Shown here piece after piece: positions 1-11,300 of a stretch of 62,492 bases of DNA (its first letter is position 1; each line of letters starts with the position of its first letter). Below the pieces are notes generated by a model. The model did not search any database. It was not told the DNA's origin and worked only from the letters and a program-made list of their open reading frames with translations. A program made the position numbers and the translations under genes. The stretch covers positions 467,449-529,940 of the forward strand of contig JBNGIO010006342.1 of the NCBI GenBank assembly GCA_049999805.1, written 5' to 3'. Origin of the DNA: Folioceros fuciformis. Lineage: Eukaryota > Anthocerotophyta > Anthocerotopsida > Anthocerotales.

Positions 1-9
1 TCCATCTCC

Positions 10-410
10 TGTCTTTGGCGGGGCAATGGAGTCATGACTCACGAGCCACCACCCATCCCAACAACCTGACCTTGCGGGCCAGCAAATGGCAAAGAGGAGC
101 GCGCTCTGCTCTGCTCTCTTCACCTCCTCTGAGCTCCACACAATTGTCATATGTACACCCAAAAAGCACATCGGGAATACCGAATTAGAAGTCTCCGGTT
201 TCCGGATGGAGCCCACCTCGAAGGGAAGGGAAGGGCATAGATCCCAGCGACAGCGGCTGACTGTGTGGGCAAGCAAGAGACTCTCTGCTTGCAAGAAGGC
301 AGACAACACAACACGGAGCAAGCTCAACCTCCCCGCAGCACAGCACACTTAGGGGTCGAGTGCGATTCCCGAAACACGGTCCTTCTGGAGCCCGTAATCC
401 TGGAAGTGGG
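10..410. repeat. Diverged dispersed repeat, copy 1
   Basis: This segment is recognisably similar to 2222-2615 in the same orientation. Shared blocks in order are a 'ctttggcgg' start, a 'gccagc(c)aat/aaatg' block, 'gagctccacacaattgtc' at about 129, 'aagcacat', 'gaagtctcc', 'atggagcccacctc', 'gatcccagcgaca' and 'gcagacaacacaacac' near 300. The two copies are about 2.2 kb apart and differ by many substitutions and indels, so the duplication is old. No protein family was recognised in any frame. It could be a decayed transposon or an old segmental duplication. Confidence 0.6.
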
Positions 411-733
411 GCCGTTTCCGGAGCTTCTGATTAGCAACGCCTGGACGGAGTTATGAGTTATTACTGCCCACATTGAGCAACGCGGATTTGACGCCGGCTA
501 TTCGATGAGCGTCTATTCCTGCATTCAGATCCTGGACATTCAGACACGGAATGGAGTTCACAGAACCAAAACCAGAACCGTCGTGCACGACTGTACACAG
601 TGGGGACCAGGACCAGTTCCTTCTTAGTCACGGTTTTGTGGGTGGAAGTGGATGTGGACGTAATAAAGAGCCATGTGGGGCACCCCTACTTGCCACTTGT
701 GATCGTAACTGCTTCCAACATTTTGGAGCATTG

Positions 734-835
734 CTCAGTTTCTGGTGAATATCTAAGGGGGAATGGAGTATCCAAGGAGACTATCTCAGTTTCTGGTGAA
801 TATCTAAGGGGGAATGGAGTATCCAAGGAGACTAT
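734..835. repeat. Exact 51-bp tandem duplication
   Basis: Two identical 51-bp units lie head to tail at 734-784 and 785-835. The unit starts 'ctcagtttctggtgaat'. Its length is a multiple of three, so an open frame through it (600-1280, +) is preserved, but that frame shows no recognisable domain. Exact identity implies a recent event or gene conversion. Confidence 0.9.
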
Positions 836-1878
836 GTGCCACATGTTGCTGCGATGGGCTGCTCTGCGACAGACATCTCTCCAATTCTCCCTTCTTCTTC
901 GTCTTCGTGTCCGGCTGTGGATGATCCCTTGCAGTGTACGTGTACGTGTACAGGCAGCGCAGTACAGGACAGTACCAGTATATGACACCCAACTCGGAGG
1001 TTGTAAACCCACCAGATTAAACAGCTGCTTGTATGAAGACGGAGGTCAATTTCGTGTGAAACGCCGACTTGGAACTGTGTCGATGCTCGACTGCTTCCTT
1101 CCATGTCACTCACTGGTAGCTGCACTAACACCCGGCGCTGCACATACATGTGACCGTGTAGCTATCCACATTTTATCCTTCACCCCAGAATTATGGAGAC
1201 CTGGGCATGCCAGGTGCTCCACTGCCCTCCACGCCCTGCACACATTGCTCACTGCTGCAGCTCCAGTGCTAGAATCCTGAAGCAGCTGAAGCATGTACTC
1301 CGAATTCCTTGGTCCTGGACCACCAGAGTGAAGGACCAAAGATACCAAAGTTGGACTCAACTTTTGGTCCGTCATTCTCACTCAAACAAAGTCTCATGGT
1401 GGGTGCCTCCTTATGAGGCCAAAGGACTGCAATGTCACAGGTTTCGTAGACACACGTACCATGTTAAGCCGAAGTCATTTAGCTGCCAATAAATAAACAA
1501 CACGGCACTTCATCACATGGGGATGGAGTTCAGATGGTAGTGCGCTCGCTCAGAATGTGAAAGGTACGGGTGTTGTTACCCTCCATCTCCGTGTCTGCAA
1601 GGTAATGAAACCCGAAGATGTTTTCCGGCTCTCACGCTTCTTTCAGCACCCTCAAAATGTCAACATCCTACCATGCAGATCGGTTTGTGGAGTTAGATGC
1701 TGGAGATCCCGTACTGCTCTTCAAGGTGGGGATACCAGGCAGTCAGTGTATGGGGTTGGCATGAATTTGCTGGAGGCCGTCCGCAGGATGTAAGGGTTTC
1801 AGATCTTTCTGGTTCTTCCAGAGAGGGAGGGCCACCGAGCTCAGCCTGGAAGCTCATGATTGTCGTATTGTGGACCTG

Positions 1879-2184
1879 TTAGATGATAGCATGGCGCTGG
1901 TCTTCGTCAAAGCGATCTTCGAAATGGATGTTCAAGTTGAAGCTGGCGCCACGGATGTACAGTGGGTCAGGGAGCAAGATTTGACTCTCTGGTGAGGACT
2001 TCTTGTTCTGTGAGGAGCTTCGGGACTTTGGGAACAAGGCTTTAATGTAATGCTTTCTTACGTCGGCATTCGCGGTGGACACAATTCCAAGGCAGACTTG
2101 CGGGTCTGGGTTCCTCCTTGTTTCGTCCACGGGAGGACACTTTCCCATCTCCAGACTTGGGTTAGAAACCGGCTCCCTCCACAT
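1879..2184 (-). other. Unrecognised open frame, possible gene fragment
   Basis: A 101-codon ATG-initiated frame lies on the minus strand. Its composition in the second half is protein-like, with alternating charged and hydrophobic residues (for example 'FEDRFDEDQRHAI'). No domain, signal peptide or membrane segment is evident. The frame continues as protein-like text beyond the stop, which suggests an exon or a decayed coding segment rather than a complete small gene. I do not recognise the family and assign no function. Confidence 0.2.
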
Positions 2185-2221
2185 GCGTTGGTACGGCTCT
2201 ACTCAAACACATATGCCCTCT

Positions 2222-2615
2222 TGTGCCTTTGGCGGGCTCCGCAGAGATCCCCAGTCACACTCTTCCCAACGAGCTGACCTTTTTGGCCAGCCAATAAGAA
2301 AAGAGTAGCTACACATGTGGAAATAGCGCTCTGCTGAGCTCCACACAATTGTCGTATGTGCACCCCAAAAGCACATGGAGGTAACCATATTGGAAGTCTC
2401 CAATCTCTCATCTTCAAATGGAGCCCAACTTCAAGAGGACCGCATGGATCCCAGCGACACCGGTTGACTCCGTGCACTGGAGACAGTGTGCAAGATAAAG
2501 GTCTGCATGCAAGCAGGCAGACAACACAACAGGCAGCAAGCCTCCTGGAGCAGATTTAAGACTCCCAGTCCGATTCCCGAAACCCGGTTCTGCTGGAGCC
2601 CGTAAGCCTGGAAGG
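2222..2615. repeat. Diverged dispersed repeat, copy 2
   Basis: Direct-orientation partner of 10-410. The best-matching core is 'gagctccacacaattgtcg' near 2336, followed by 'gatcccagcgacac' near 2450 and 'gcagacaacacaaca' near 2516. Indels of several bases separate the blocks. No coding capacity is recognised. Confidence 0.6.
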
Positions 2616-3189
2616 AGGACCTGATCATCATGTGCATGAGAAAGGGGAGAGAAGGGGCATTTGCACTCACTCTTGTTAGCCGTGCCCCCGACAGAGACCT
2701 GGTATGGAGACAGGTTATCAGACAGGCCTTGCGTATGTCGCTGTAATCACCGGTAGACGTTAGGCTCACATGCACAATGCTGGCAGGCTACGAGAGGGGA
2801 CACAATCAGCATGCAGCCGCTTCTCGAGAATGCACTTATCAGCGAGCAGTGCATTGGATTCGGCACGCACCATCCCAACCTATATGTGCACAGCATTTCA
2901 CCAGGGAGAAACGTTAGCCATCAGCAGCCCGTTAGGATAACACGGCACAGACACCGAAAGTGCGTCAGTCATGAGAATGGAACGTGGTCGGTTGGCATTG
3001 CGAAACGAGAGAAGTGATGGTTCTTCCCGTTTTTGTAGATCAGAGAGGGCCGAATGTAAACGAGTATGGCAAACGCTAGGTTGGAAGCTCTTCCTCGCTG
3101 CGATGCTGCTAATCGTGTCCCCGTCGAAAATAAATAGCTCGGCAACTGTATGCCATCCATTCCCAATTTGAATGAACGCTAGAACATGA

Positions 3190-4115
3190 CGAGCGGCAGC
3201 TTCTCGGAAGGCACAGCCATGGCCGTGGAACCAGGAGAGGACATAGGCAGCCACGAAGACCAATTCTCTTCGAAGCTCGCCTCGATTGTTCAAGGTCGTC
3301 TCGACCGCTGGCGTTGTCATGGACGTCTTGTATGTTTTCCATTTCCTTCCGGTGCATGACTTCTTTCTCGAGCTGGACCGCCATGTCTCTGTTGCTGCTA
3401 CAGACCTGAGCCAGGAGACAGAGGCAGCCATGGAGACCCTTCTCCCCACGGTCAGGTGAGGCATTGGCACAGTCTGGCTCCATCTTTGCCTGGCTGAAAC
3501 CTTCAAGCTCTATCGTGCATCACTAACTCACGTCTAGCACAGCGAGGTCGGTTTGACCTCACGAGACATAACCGAAGACCTCAACCGCGCCAAGGAGTTT
3601 GAGCTGGAGCGCAAGAGCACGCTTGATGAAGCTAGAGAGAAAATGCAGCAAGCAGCATGTAGAGTGATGGATATACTGAGTATCCCGTCGTCTGCGACCA
3701 ACGTGACTGCCTCTCCTTGACATCCCTCTGTTCGCATTCGGGCTGATGACTGGGAAATTTGTGTTCTCCTGTACTGTGATCTTCTTCCTGCAGATGTTTC
3801 TAACTTGCTCCTGGCTGCAGGTCTCTGGTGATCCGGCCTCCAGTGAGAAGGAAAACTCGGATCGATGAGGCGCCAACGCTGGTTTCAAATTCCAAGACAA
3901 CAGTAGGGAGTGGGCACCGGAAGGATGCAAATATACTTGTAGGAAGTCACCTTCTCAGCAATCCACTTCGAATTGAAGAGGGCGGTTTAACTAGTTTGCA
4001 GACAATCGAGCATCCCAGATTTGAACGGTGGCTCTCCCCCGTGTACCAAGTGAACCTGACGATTATGTTTGATGACATTCCACTGGAAGCAAGACCACTG
4101 GGAAGTTGTGTGTGA
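3190..4115 (+). other. Possible fragmented coding region, unrecognised
   Basis: Several short plus-strand stretches read like exons. One starts with ATG near 3219 (MAVEPGEDIG...). One near 3350-3460 reads 'DFFLELDRHVSVAATDLS' and continues acidic. One at about 3541-3700 is strongly coiled-coil-like ('NRAKEFELERKSTLDEAR'). One lies at 3828-4115. They sit in different frames with plausible AG and GT dinucleotides between them, but I could not build a complete spliced model and do not recognise the product. It could be a small coiled-coil gene or a decayed copy. Confidence 0.22.
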
Positions 4116-4464
4116 CCTTTAACAGAGAGCCAGATCGTAAGCAAAACCAGTGGCAAGCTGTGCGATAGCTCTCATCATCAGTATCACTTTCATCACACAC
4201 TTCGGCGTTGTGGAGCAATCACCGCAAAACGGAAACATCCTAATTGTCAGAAAGAATCTGAACAATGAGCGACGCGCACAAACAATGAAGTTGTACCAAT
4301 CATTCAGATGAGGCTTGTAAGATGACCTGGAGTGGCAGTGCCCGCTCATTGGCAGAGCATACCAATGCTAAGCACGTTCTATGCTTCACCGAATGCACAT
4401 ACTAAAATCTCGTCGCCTTAGGAACCTCTAGACCGGGACTGAACCATTCAGAACCATGTCCTAC

Positions 4465-5762
4465 CTAGTCTAAATTCTCATCGTCCTCATCTGGCAATGG
4501 CTGAGCAGCAGCGGCAAGCAGATCTGCCTCACACCTGCATGATCATGTAACACACATTGAGAAGAGGAATGATACAGGATCAGAACTGCAAAACTGGAAG
4601 ATAAGCCAAATCAGGTGGAACAGGTTGTACTTACTGTTGTTGGGCAGCCATGTCGATTTGAACCTCTGGCGGGGCTAGAGCAGGTGACTCGACGAAATGC
4701 AGATTCGGATCCCTTTTCCAACAATGAAGCCGCAAATTAGCCAGAGCCTTCAGCGTCCGACCGGTAAAGGGAAAGAAAGGATGCCAAAGTTCTTACCCAG
4801 CAAGCTTTCTGGCAAGATACAGAAAAGGTTTCTCGAAGTTGTAGTTGCTCTTTGCTGATATCTCATAGTACTGAAGGTTCTTTTTCCTGTGGAAAGTAAC
4901 TTGCTTGGCCTTCACCTGCCGATTCTTCACATCGACCTTGTTGCCACAGAGCACAACCGGGACATTCTCACATACTCTGCAAAGACGTCTCCGATGTGAG
5001 AATCTGAAAGGCATCCATCCAGCCTCTTTTGAGAGCAAAACAGGAGGGGATGAATACTATTGAAATGGACACCACCTACTCACCGGCACAGATCACGATG
5101 CCAGGTTGGGACATTCTTGTACGTCAGCCTTGCTGTCACGTCAAACATGATGATCGCACATTGCCCATGGATGCTGCAGAACAACAGTGTTAATACCAGC
5201 AGCATATCACATTCTGCAAGAAGCGAATCCCCGGAAACACAGAGAAGAACGGGGGTTCAACAATCAGTCAGACTGGAACTCACTAGTAGCCATCACGGAG
5301 ACCTCCAAATTTCTCCTGACCGGCTGTGTCCCAGCAATAGAAGCGGATGCGCCCACAATTGGTGTAAAAATCGAGAGGGTGAACCTCTACACCGATGGTA
5401 GCTGCACAAACAAGCACATCATGAACTCTCTCCAAGCTCCACTACCAAACATAAAAGAAGAACCTCATAAGGAGCCCATTTAATCAGCCAACAAGCACTT
5501 GTTCATACTCACGTTCATACTTCTTCTCGAACTCTCCAGTCAAATGGCGCTTAACAAAGGTGGTTTTCCCTGGCGATTCAAAAAACGACTAAACCCATCG
5601 AGCCCGTGGACTGAGGAAGAAGAAATTCAAGAAGTATGAAAGGACCCAGAGTGGTTTCTGCAAGTACGTACCCGTTCCTCCATCTCCAACGAGTACAAGC
5701 TTAAAGCTTGGACAGTTTTCAGGTGTGGTCTGGCCTGGCAAAGCCTGCAGGGTACACGCCAT
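4465..5762 (-). CDS. RAN: Ran small GTPase (7 exons)
   Basis: Ran is the GTPase whose nuclear GTP-bound form drives import and export through importins and exportins. Exons (transcript order): 5762-5672, 5569-5513, 5401-5284, 5173-5084, 4976-4797, 4712-4635, 4534-4465. All introns are GT-AG with consistent phase and give 227 aa. Visible motifs are the P-loop GDGGTGKT split by intron 1, switch I '[12 protein letters not shown]', G3 '[11 protein letters not shown]', G4 'NKVD', G5 'EISAKS', and an acidic C-terminus ending 'DDEDDENLD'. There is no C-terminal prenylation CaaX, as expected for Ran. The start at 5762 gives an N-terminal extension close to the usual length. An overlapping upstream ATG at 5769 opens a short out-of-frame uORF. 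The gene appears intact. Confidence 0.96.
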
Positions 5763-6939
5763 TACCCATCACACGGATCAGAACACACAAGAAAGGCACG
5801 AATTTCCTAGACCCACTGGCCGAAAGAACCCATCAGCCTGACCCTCGAAGCGAAACAATTAGCCTTTGCGAGTCACCTATCAACCATCAAGTCCTCCTAT
5901 TCCTTGAAAAGGAGTCTACAATCCAGCGGTCATTGGATGGGCAGGGCAGGAGATATTACCATGATTGTACAAGGGCAGCGACACCGTGGGAACACTTGAC
6001 CTTGGATATTTTTGGAGTCCTGTTCAAGGTCGCGACGGTGTAAGGGCTGCTTCCCGTAAAACCCCTAAATCTCAAACTCGAAAACCCTAATTCGTGCTTG
6101 CTGTCTACATATTAGCGCTCAGCAACACCTACCTGGTACCTGACGCTCCTTATAGCAGGACGCTCCACCGGCCCGTCGTTGTGTGTCCTTCGGTCGTCTT
6201 GTATCTGTAGGTCTTCCGTAGGTGCATACAGTAGTTTGTTGAACATTTATGAATTATGATTAATATTGTGATAATGAACGAAACGAGAATCACGTCCCGG
6301 ATGTGACCGAGTCGTGCGGGCAAGACGCTTTTCGAATGTTTTATTTTTCCTGGTGAGGTGGAAACGAGATGGCCCGATTCAACAACCAGGAGCTCCAACA
6401 CGACAAGCCGGGGCAGCTACTGTGCCCCAGCAAACTTCGTCGGTCTGATAGTAACCCGCGAGCGATCGGTCCGGCGATGGCGGCGCAGAATGCCACTCTC
6501 TCCTTGCTCAAAGATCAGGTCAAGGTCAAGCGTTTCCATTGCCTTGTCCGTCCAACAAACGAATGGAACCCCATGCGTTTCAGGAAGAGTGCAACACCAC
6601 GTCCCCCAGTGGGAACACCGCCTCTTGGAGTAGCTTTCGTAACTGGTGGACCGTGGCTGGCATAGCGCGGCGTACTGGAGGCCAAGGAGTCGGCGGGGAG
6701 TCGGCGGTCACTGCTGTCCTGCCCCTGTCGATCTGACTGCTAAGAACTTTCGTGGGCTCCTGCTGCCAAACCTAAGCAAGGGCAACTCCACCAAGCCGGC
6801 TGCACCGAACTAAAAGGGATGGGATGGCGTTTCCAACGCATACGCTAGAAGCTCGACGACGAGGGGAAAATGAGCTGAGTATACACATGGACAAGATGGG
6901 ACAGCATCGGGCTACATTAAGAAACCCCACGAAATTGGG
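5763..6939. other. Intergenic region, nothing recognised
   Basis: This stretch lies between the Ran start and the first recognisable gypsy integrase sequence. It contains only short overlapping frames, none with a known domain. It should include the Ran promoter and 5' UTR and probably the eroded upstream part of the gypsy element, but I could not identify reverse transcriptase, protease or an LTR here. Confidence 0.5.
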
Positions 6940-7910
6940 CCACAAGTCAGTTGAGAAACCGGGTAGCACGGTATCACTGGAAGGATGGCAAAGTGTGGGT
7001 GACTAATCAAAACATAACTAAGGAAGTTCCCCTCATCTAGGAACGTGAGGGAATCATGCTCAAAACTCACCGGACATTGGGGCACTTTGGTGTGAAGCGA
7101 ACGCACCACATGCTGAAAAACATGTGTATCTCGACAGGCACGTACGCAAATGTAGAGAAGGTGGTGGCCAGGTGTGCAGCATGCTATGCGGTCAAAGCAA
7201 GGTTTAAAGCCAAGACCCGGTGTTGCATTCATTGCCGATACGGGGTTTGTTCTTTTGTTGGTCCGTTGATTTGATGCTAGAATTACCCTTGACGAAACAA
7301 GGCAATTTGACATTGTATGCTCATGATTGAGCACTTTTCGAAGTGGGTGGAGGTGGCATTCCTACCAGCCAGGACATCACAATACATTGCTAGAGTCTTC
7401 TTGCAATGTGTGTTAAGCAGATTCAAAAGATGTGCGGAGGTGTTGATAGACGATGGGAACGAATCATGGGGAGAGTTCCAATACCTACTAGAATTATGGG
7501 GAGAGTTCCAATCGCTACTAGAATCATGGGGAGAGTTCCAATCGCTACTATACAAGAGTCTCATTGACCATCGCAAGATGTCACGAGACCATCCTCAAGC
7601 TGATGGGTTGGCGGAGAGATTGGTGCGAACGTTCAAGAGTTCGCTTAGAAAATACTGTCTCGAGGTACGGTCAAAGTGTTGGGATGAATTGGTCCCATAT
7701 GTAGCTTTGGGATATGGAGTGAGTGCTCAGGCTGCCCTTGGCAAATTCAACCCGTAGCTTTGGGATATCGAGTGAGTGTTCAGGCTGCCCCTTGGCAAAT
7801 TCAGCCCGTACTTCATAATGTTTGGTAGAAATGTTGTGCTACTAAACATTGTTGCAGACAGGTACTCCAAGGTTGTGAACTGGGCCTAAGACCCATCAGA
7901 GTGCTTGCAG
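6940..7910 (+). pseudogene. Ty3/gypsy integrase remnant, part 1 (HHCC zinc domain and catalytic core)
   Basis: In-frame text 'WKDGKVWVTNQN' (about 6980) leads into the integrase zinc-binding domain near 7056-7205 (His in TLGHFG, later His, then CAAC-type Cys pair) and an integrase core with 'FSKWVEVAFLPA' (about 7332) and 'HPQADGLAERLVRTFKSS' (about 7591-7644), the region with the family's catalytic Glu. Stops and frameshifts interrupt it, and a 30-bp tandem triplication distorts the core. Reverse transcriptase, RNase H, protease, gag and the 5' LTR are not visible upstream, so this copy is 5' truncated or eroded. Copia A inserts at 7910, and the same reading frame resumes after 12868. Confidence 0.85.
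7461..7550. repeat. 30-bp tandem triplication in the gypsy integrase
   Basis: Three 30-bp units at 7461-7490, 7491-7520 and 7521-7550 differ at a few positions. Each encodes ten residues (WGEFQ..LLE type), so the frame is kept. The unit is an expansion inside the integrase core and would disrupt its fold. Confidence 0.9.
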
Positions 7911-8171
7911 TGTTAGAAATCAAGCTCTAACTGAATTGTTATTAAGAGCATACAACACTTAGGATAGTGTAGCTTATCCCATATTGAACTCGTAGTTATC
8001 TATCACTTAAATATTATCAAGATATATCAGGATATACTAGGATATTGCACCCCCGAGACTAAGGCTTACCTTATCGAGGGTTGCCCTGCTTGAAGGCTAT
8101 ATATGTAGCATCCTATGCACCATAAGTAAGGCACTGTGGAGTCCTTTTAAGACTGTGGTGCTATTTCAACA
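7911..8171 (+). repeat. 5' LTR of copia A
   Basis: 261 bp, starting 'tgttagaaatcaagc' and ending 'gctatttcaaca'. It matches 12603-12863 end to end without indels. Confidence 0.97.
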
Positions 8172-8183
8172 TGGTATCAGAGC
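8172..8183 (+). promoter_or_regulatory. Primer binding site of copia A
   Basis: The sequence 'tggtatcagagc' follows the 5' LTR directly. It is the canonical complement of the 3' end of plant initiator methionine tRNA used by most copia elements. Confidence 0.95.
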
Positions 8184-8211
8184 GAGAGAGAGAGTGCCGG
8201 TGCCACCGGTG

Positions 8212-8232
8212 TTTAGGGTTTAGGGTTTAGGG
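8212..8232 (+). repeat. Three telomere-type TTTAGGG units in the copia A leader
   Basis: Three perfect head-to-tail TTTAGGG heptamers, the plant telomere unit, lie in the untranslated leader between the PBS and gag. This is an interstitial array within a retrotransposon, not a chromosome end. Confidence 0.9.
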
Positions 8233-8315
8233 TGCTAAACCCGCTACAGGCGCAAGAGCGCGCGAGAGGCGCGAGAGGGAGAGAGACTCAGGAGGAGCGT
8301 AAAGAAGCCTAAATC

Positions 8316-11300
8316 ATGGCTAATGTGCAGGGATCAGACAATATCTCTCAGGTCGTGGGAGAGAAGTTGAATAACAAGAATTTTGCTTTATGGAAGTTCA
8401 GGATGAAGAACTTCTTAGTAGGTAGAGGCTATTGGGACCTCTGCACAGGTGATGAGAGTGAACCAGAGATGGATCGTACTCCATCACAAGAGCAAAAGAC
8501 TGCTCACAACCATTGGACTGAGAGAGCATGTAAAGTGTTACCCTGGCTCTCCTTAAGCATTTCAGATACTATGGTCATGCAGATCACAGGATGTGAGTCT
8601 CCGAAGGATGCATGGGACATACTCATGAGGAACTATGGAAATGTCACACATGCTAGGAAAATCCAGTTGAAGCAGCAATTCAACAACTTGTCACGAGGTA
8701 GCAGATCCATACTTGTGTACACAACAGAGGTGAAGACCATAGCTGATCAGCTTGCTACAATCAGTGCAAGTGTGATAGAAGATGACATGGTTGCAGTTAC
8801 TCTGAACGAACTTGGCAAGGAGTACAAGTCCTTTGACACATCAATCTCTGTGAGAGTTGAGTTCCCAAGTTGGGATGAATTGGTTGCTTTATTGCTGCAT
8901 GAGGAAGTTAAGCTTGGTCTGAACACAGGTTCAGGTATATCTCAAGGGAGAGACATTGTTTTGTTTTCTAACCAGCGTAGGAGAAGCCACAGAGGTCGTG
9001 GTTCATTACGAGGACGGGGTGATGCTCAGAATACGCAAAATCAGCAAGGCAATTGGCGTGGAGGAAATGCGCAAGGCCAGAGAGAATCTGGAAGTTTTAG
9101 AGGCGTAGGTAGAGCCACAAGAGGAAGAGATGGTTCTTTTCAATCTCATGACCATTCCAATAGAGACAAGGAGTGTTACTACTGTGGTAAGGTTGGTCAT
9201 ATTGCTAAGGACTGCTATAAGCAACAAGCAGACATGAGAGGAAAAGGAAGGCAGCATGGGAACTATGCCTCCTCTAGTAATGCTAGAAATGACTAGGATA
9301 GGTTGTTTGCCATGCAACATCTCTCGAAACAAGATGGGCAGAATGATGAGAGATGGTACATTGATTCAGGAGCATCAAACCACATGACTCCGCATGGCGA
9401 GTGGTTTAACAAGATGGATGCAGGTTTCCATGGTTATGTGTGTACAGGAGATGACACACAACATGACATAAAGCACAGAGGAATTGTTCCTCTTAGGATG
9501 CCGAATGGTCAGCAGAAGAGTCTGCAAGATGTGTTGCATGTTCCAACCATTACGAAGAACCTGTTGTCTGTTGGGTAGATGGCTGAACAAAATCTGCAAG
9601 TTCAATTCAATAAAGATGGATGCTTTACTGAAGAATATGACAGAGGGCGCAAACTGATTGCTAAAGGTAGTAGGAATGGACGGATGTTCACTCTGGATGC
9701 ATCCATTCCAGAGCTAAATGCAGCAATGTTTGCAAATGATGCAGGTGCCATACGTGATGTTGAAATATAGCATAAGAGGATTGGGCATGTGAACATAGCG
9801 AAGCTGAAATCTATGCAACAGAAAAGCGTGGTGAAAGGATTGCCCAAGTTCAACTATGCTGATCTTGGTCATGTGTGTTCTGCATGTCAATTTGGAAAAC
9901 AGTCAAGGTTTCCATTTGTGCGACACGTGCAGAACAGCTCGAGACCTTTGCAATTGATACACTCTGATGTATGGGGTCCTGCACAAAATGCATCGTTTGG
10001 AGGAGCCCACTACTCTGTCTCCTTCATTGATGATTTCAGCAGGTACACGTGGCTGTACGTACTGAAGCATAAGGATGAAGTGTTCGAATCTTTCAAGGAC
10101 TTCAAAAAGCATGCTGAAAATGAATTCAGCTGCTCCATCTCTTGTCTAAGATTAGATGGAGGGGGAGAATACGTCTCAAATGAGTTTGAGAGGTATCTTG
10201 CAGATCATGGTATACGAAGACAGCTGACTTGCAGATACACACCACTGCAGAATGGTGTTGCAAAGAGGAAGAACAGGGTAGTCATGGAAACAGCAAGGGC
10301 AATGCTGAATGAGAAGTGCTTACCTAATGATTATTGGGCAGAAGCAGTGATGACAGCAGTGTATGTACTGAATCGAACTCCTACGGCAAGAATTCATGAT
10401 GCTACACCAATTGAGAGACTGTATGGCTATAAGCCGGATATTAGGCACTTGAAAGTGTTTGGGTGCATTGCATATGTGCATGTACCTGATGAGAAGCGTA
10501 CGAAGCTGGATCCTAAAGCAGTGAAGAGTGTTTTTCTAGGGTATGCACAAAATAGGAAGGCATATAAGTGTTATGTGCCATCCACACATGAGATCCTGAT
10601 AAGCAGGGATGTGGTATTTGATGAGTTAGCCTCCTGGTATAGCAACTCATTTGCACTACCCTATGACGAATCCACAGTGGAGAGTACTGTTAAGAGTACT
10701 CCAGCAAAGAGTGAGGATGTGACCAATGGTGGACCACCAACGGTGAATCCATAGTCTGGAAGACTACAGAATGGTAAACCGAAGACCATTGACTCGGATA
10801 TGTCAGTGAGGGGGAGAGTAGAAAGTAGCAAAACTGGAAATGAGGGATATGAATCCTCAAGTAGTGAGAGCATTAACAGTGAGTTTGGCATTCCGTCTGT
10901 GGAAACGCCAGGTGCTAAGGAGCAACAATATGCAAGGCAGGTTCAAAATGAACCAAGACCCAGGAGATCTGAGAGGGTTAGGAAACCCATTGACAGGTAC
11001 ACCTATACAAGCTACAATGCGCAACATTATGCGTATATGACAAGGGTCACAGCTTGTAAGGAGCCAACCAAGCTTGCTGAGGCAGTGACAGATGATAAGT
11101 GGTGTCAAGCCATGGATGAAGAATACTCAGCATTAGTTGAGAACGGAACGTGGGATTTGGTTCAATTGCCTGATGGCAAGGTTCCTATTGGTTCTAAGTG
11201 GATGTACAAGCTGAAGTTCAAGTCAGATGGAACGCTGGAGCGTTACAAGGCCAAGTTGGTTGCAAAGGGATATGCACAACAATATGGTCTTGATTATGAG

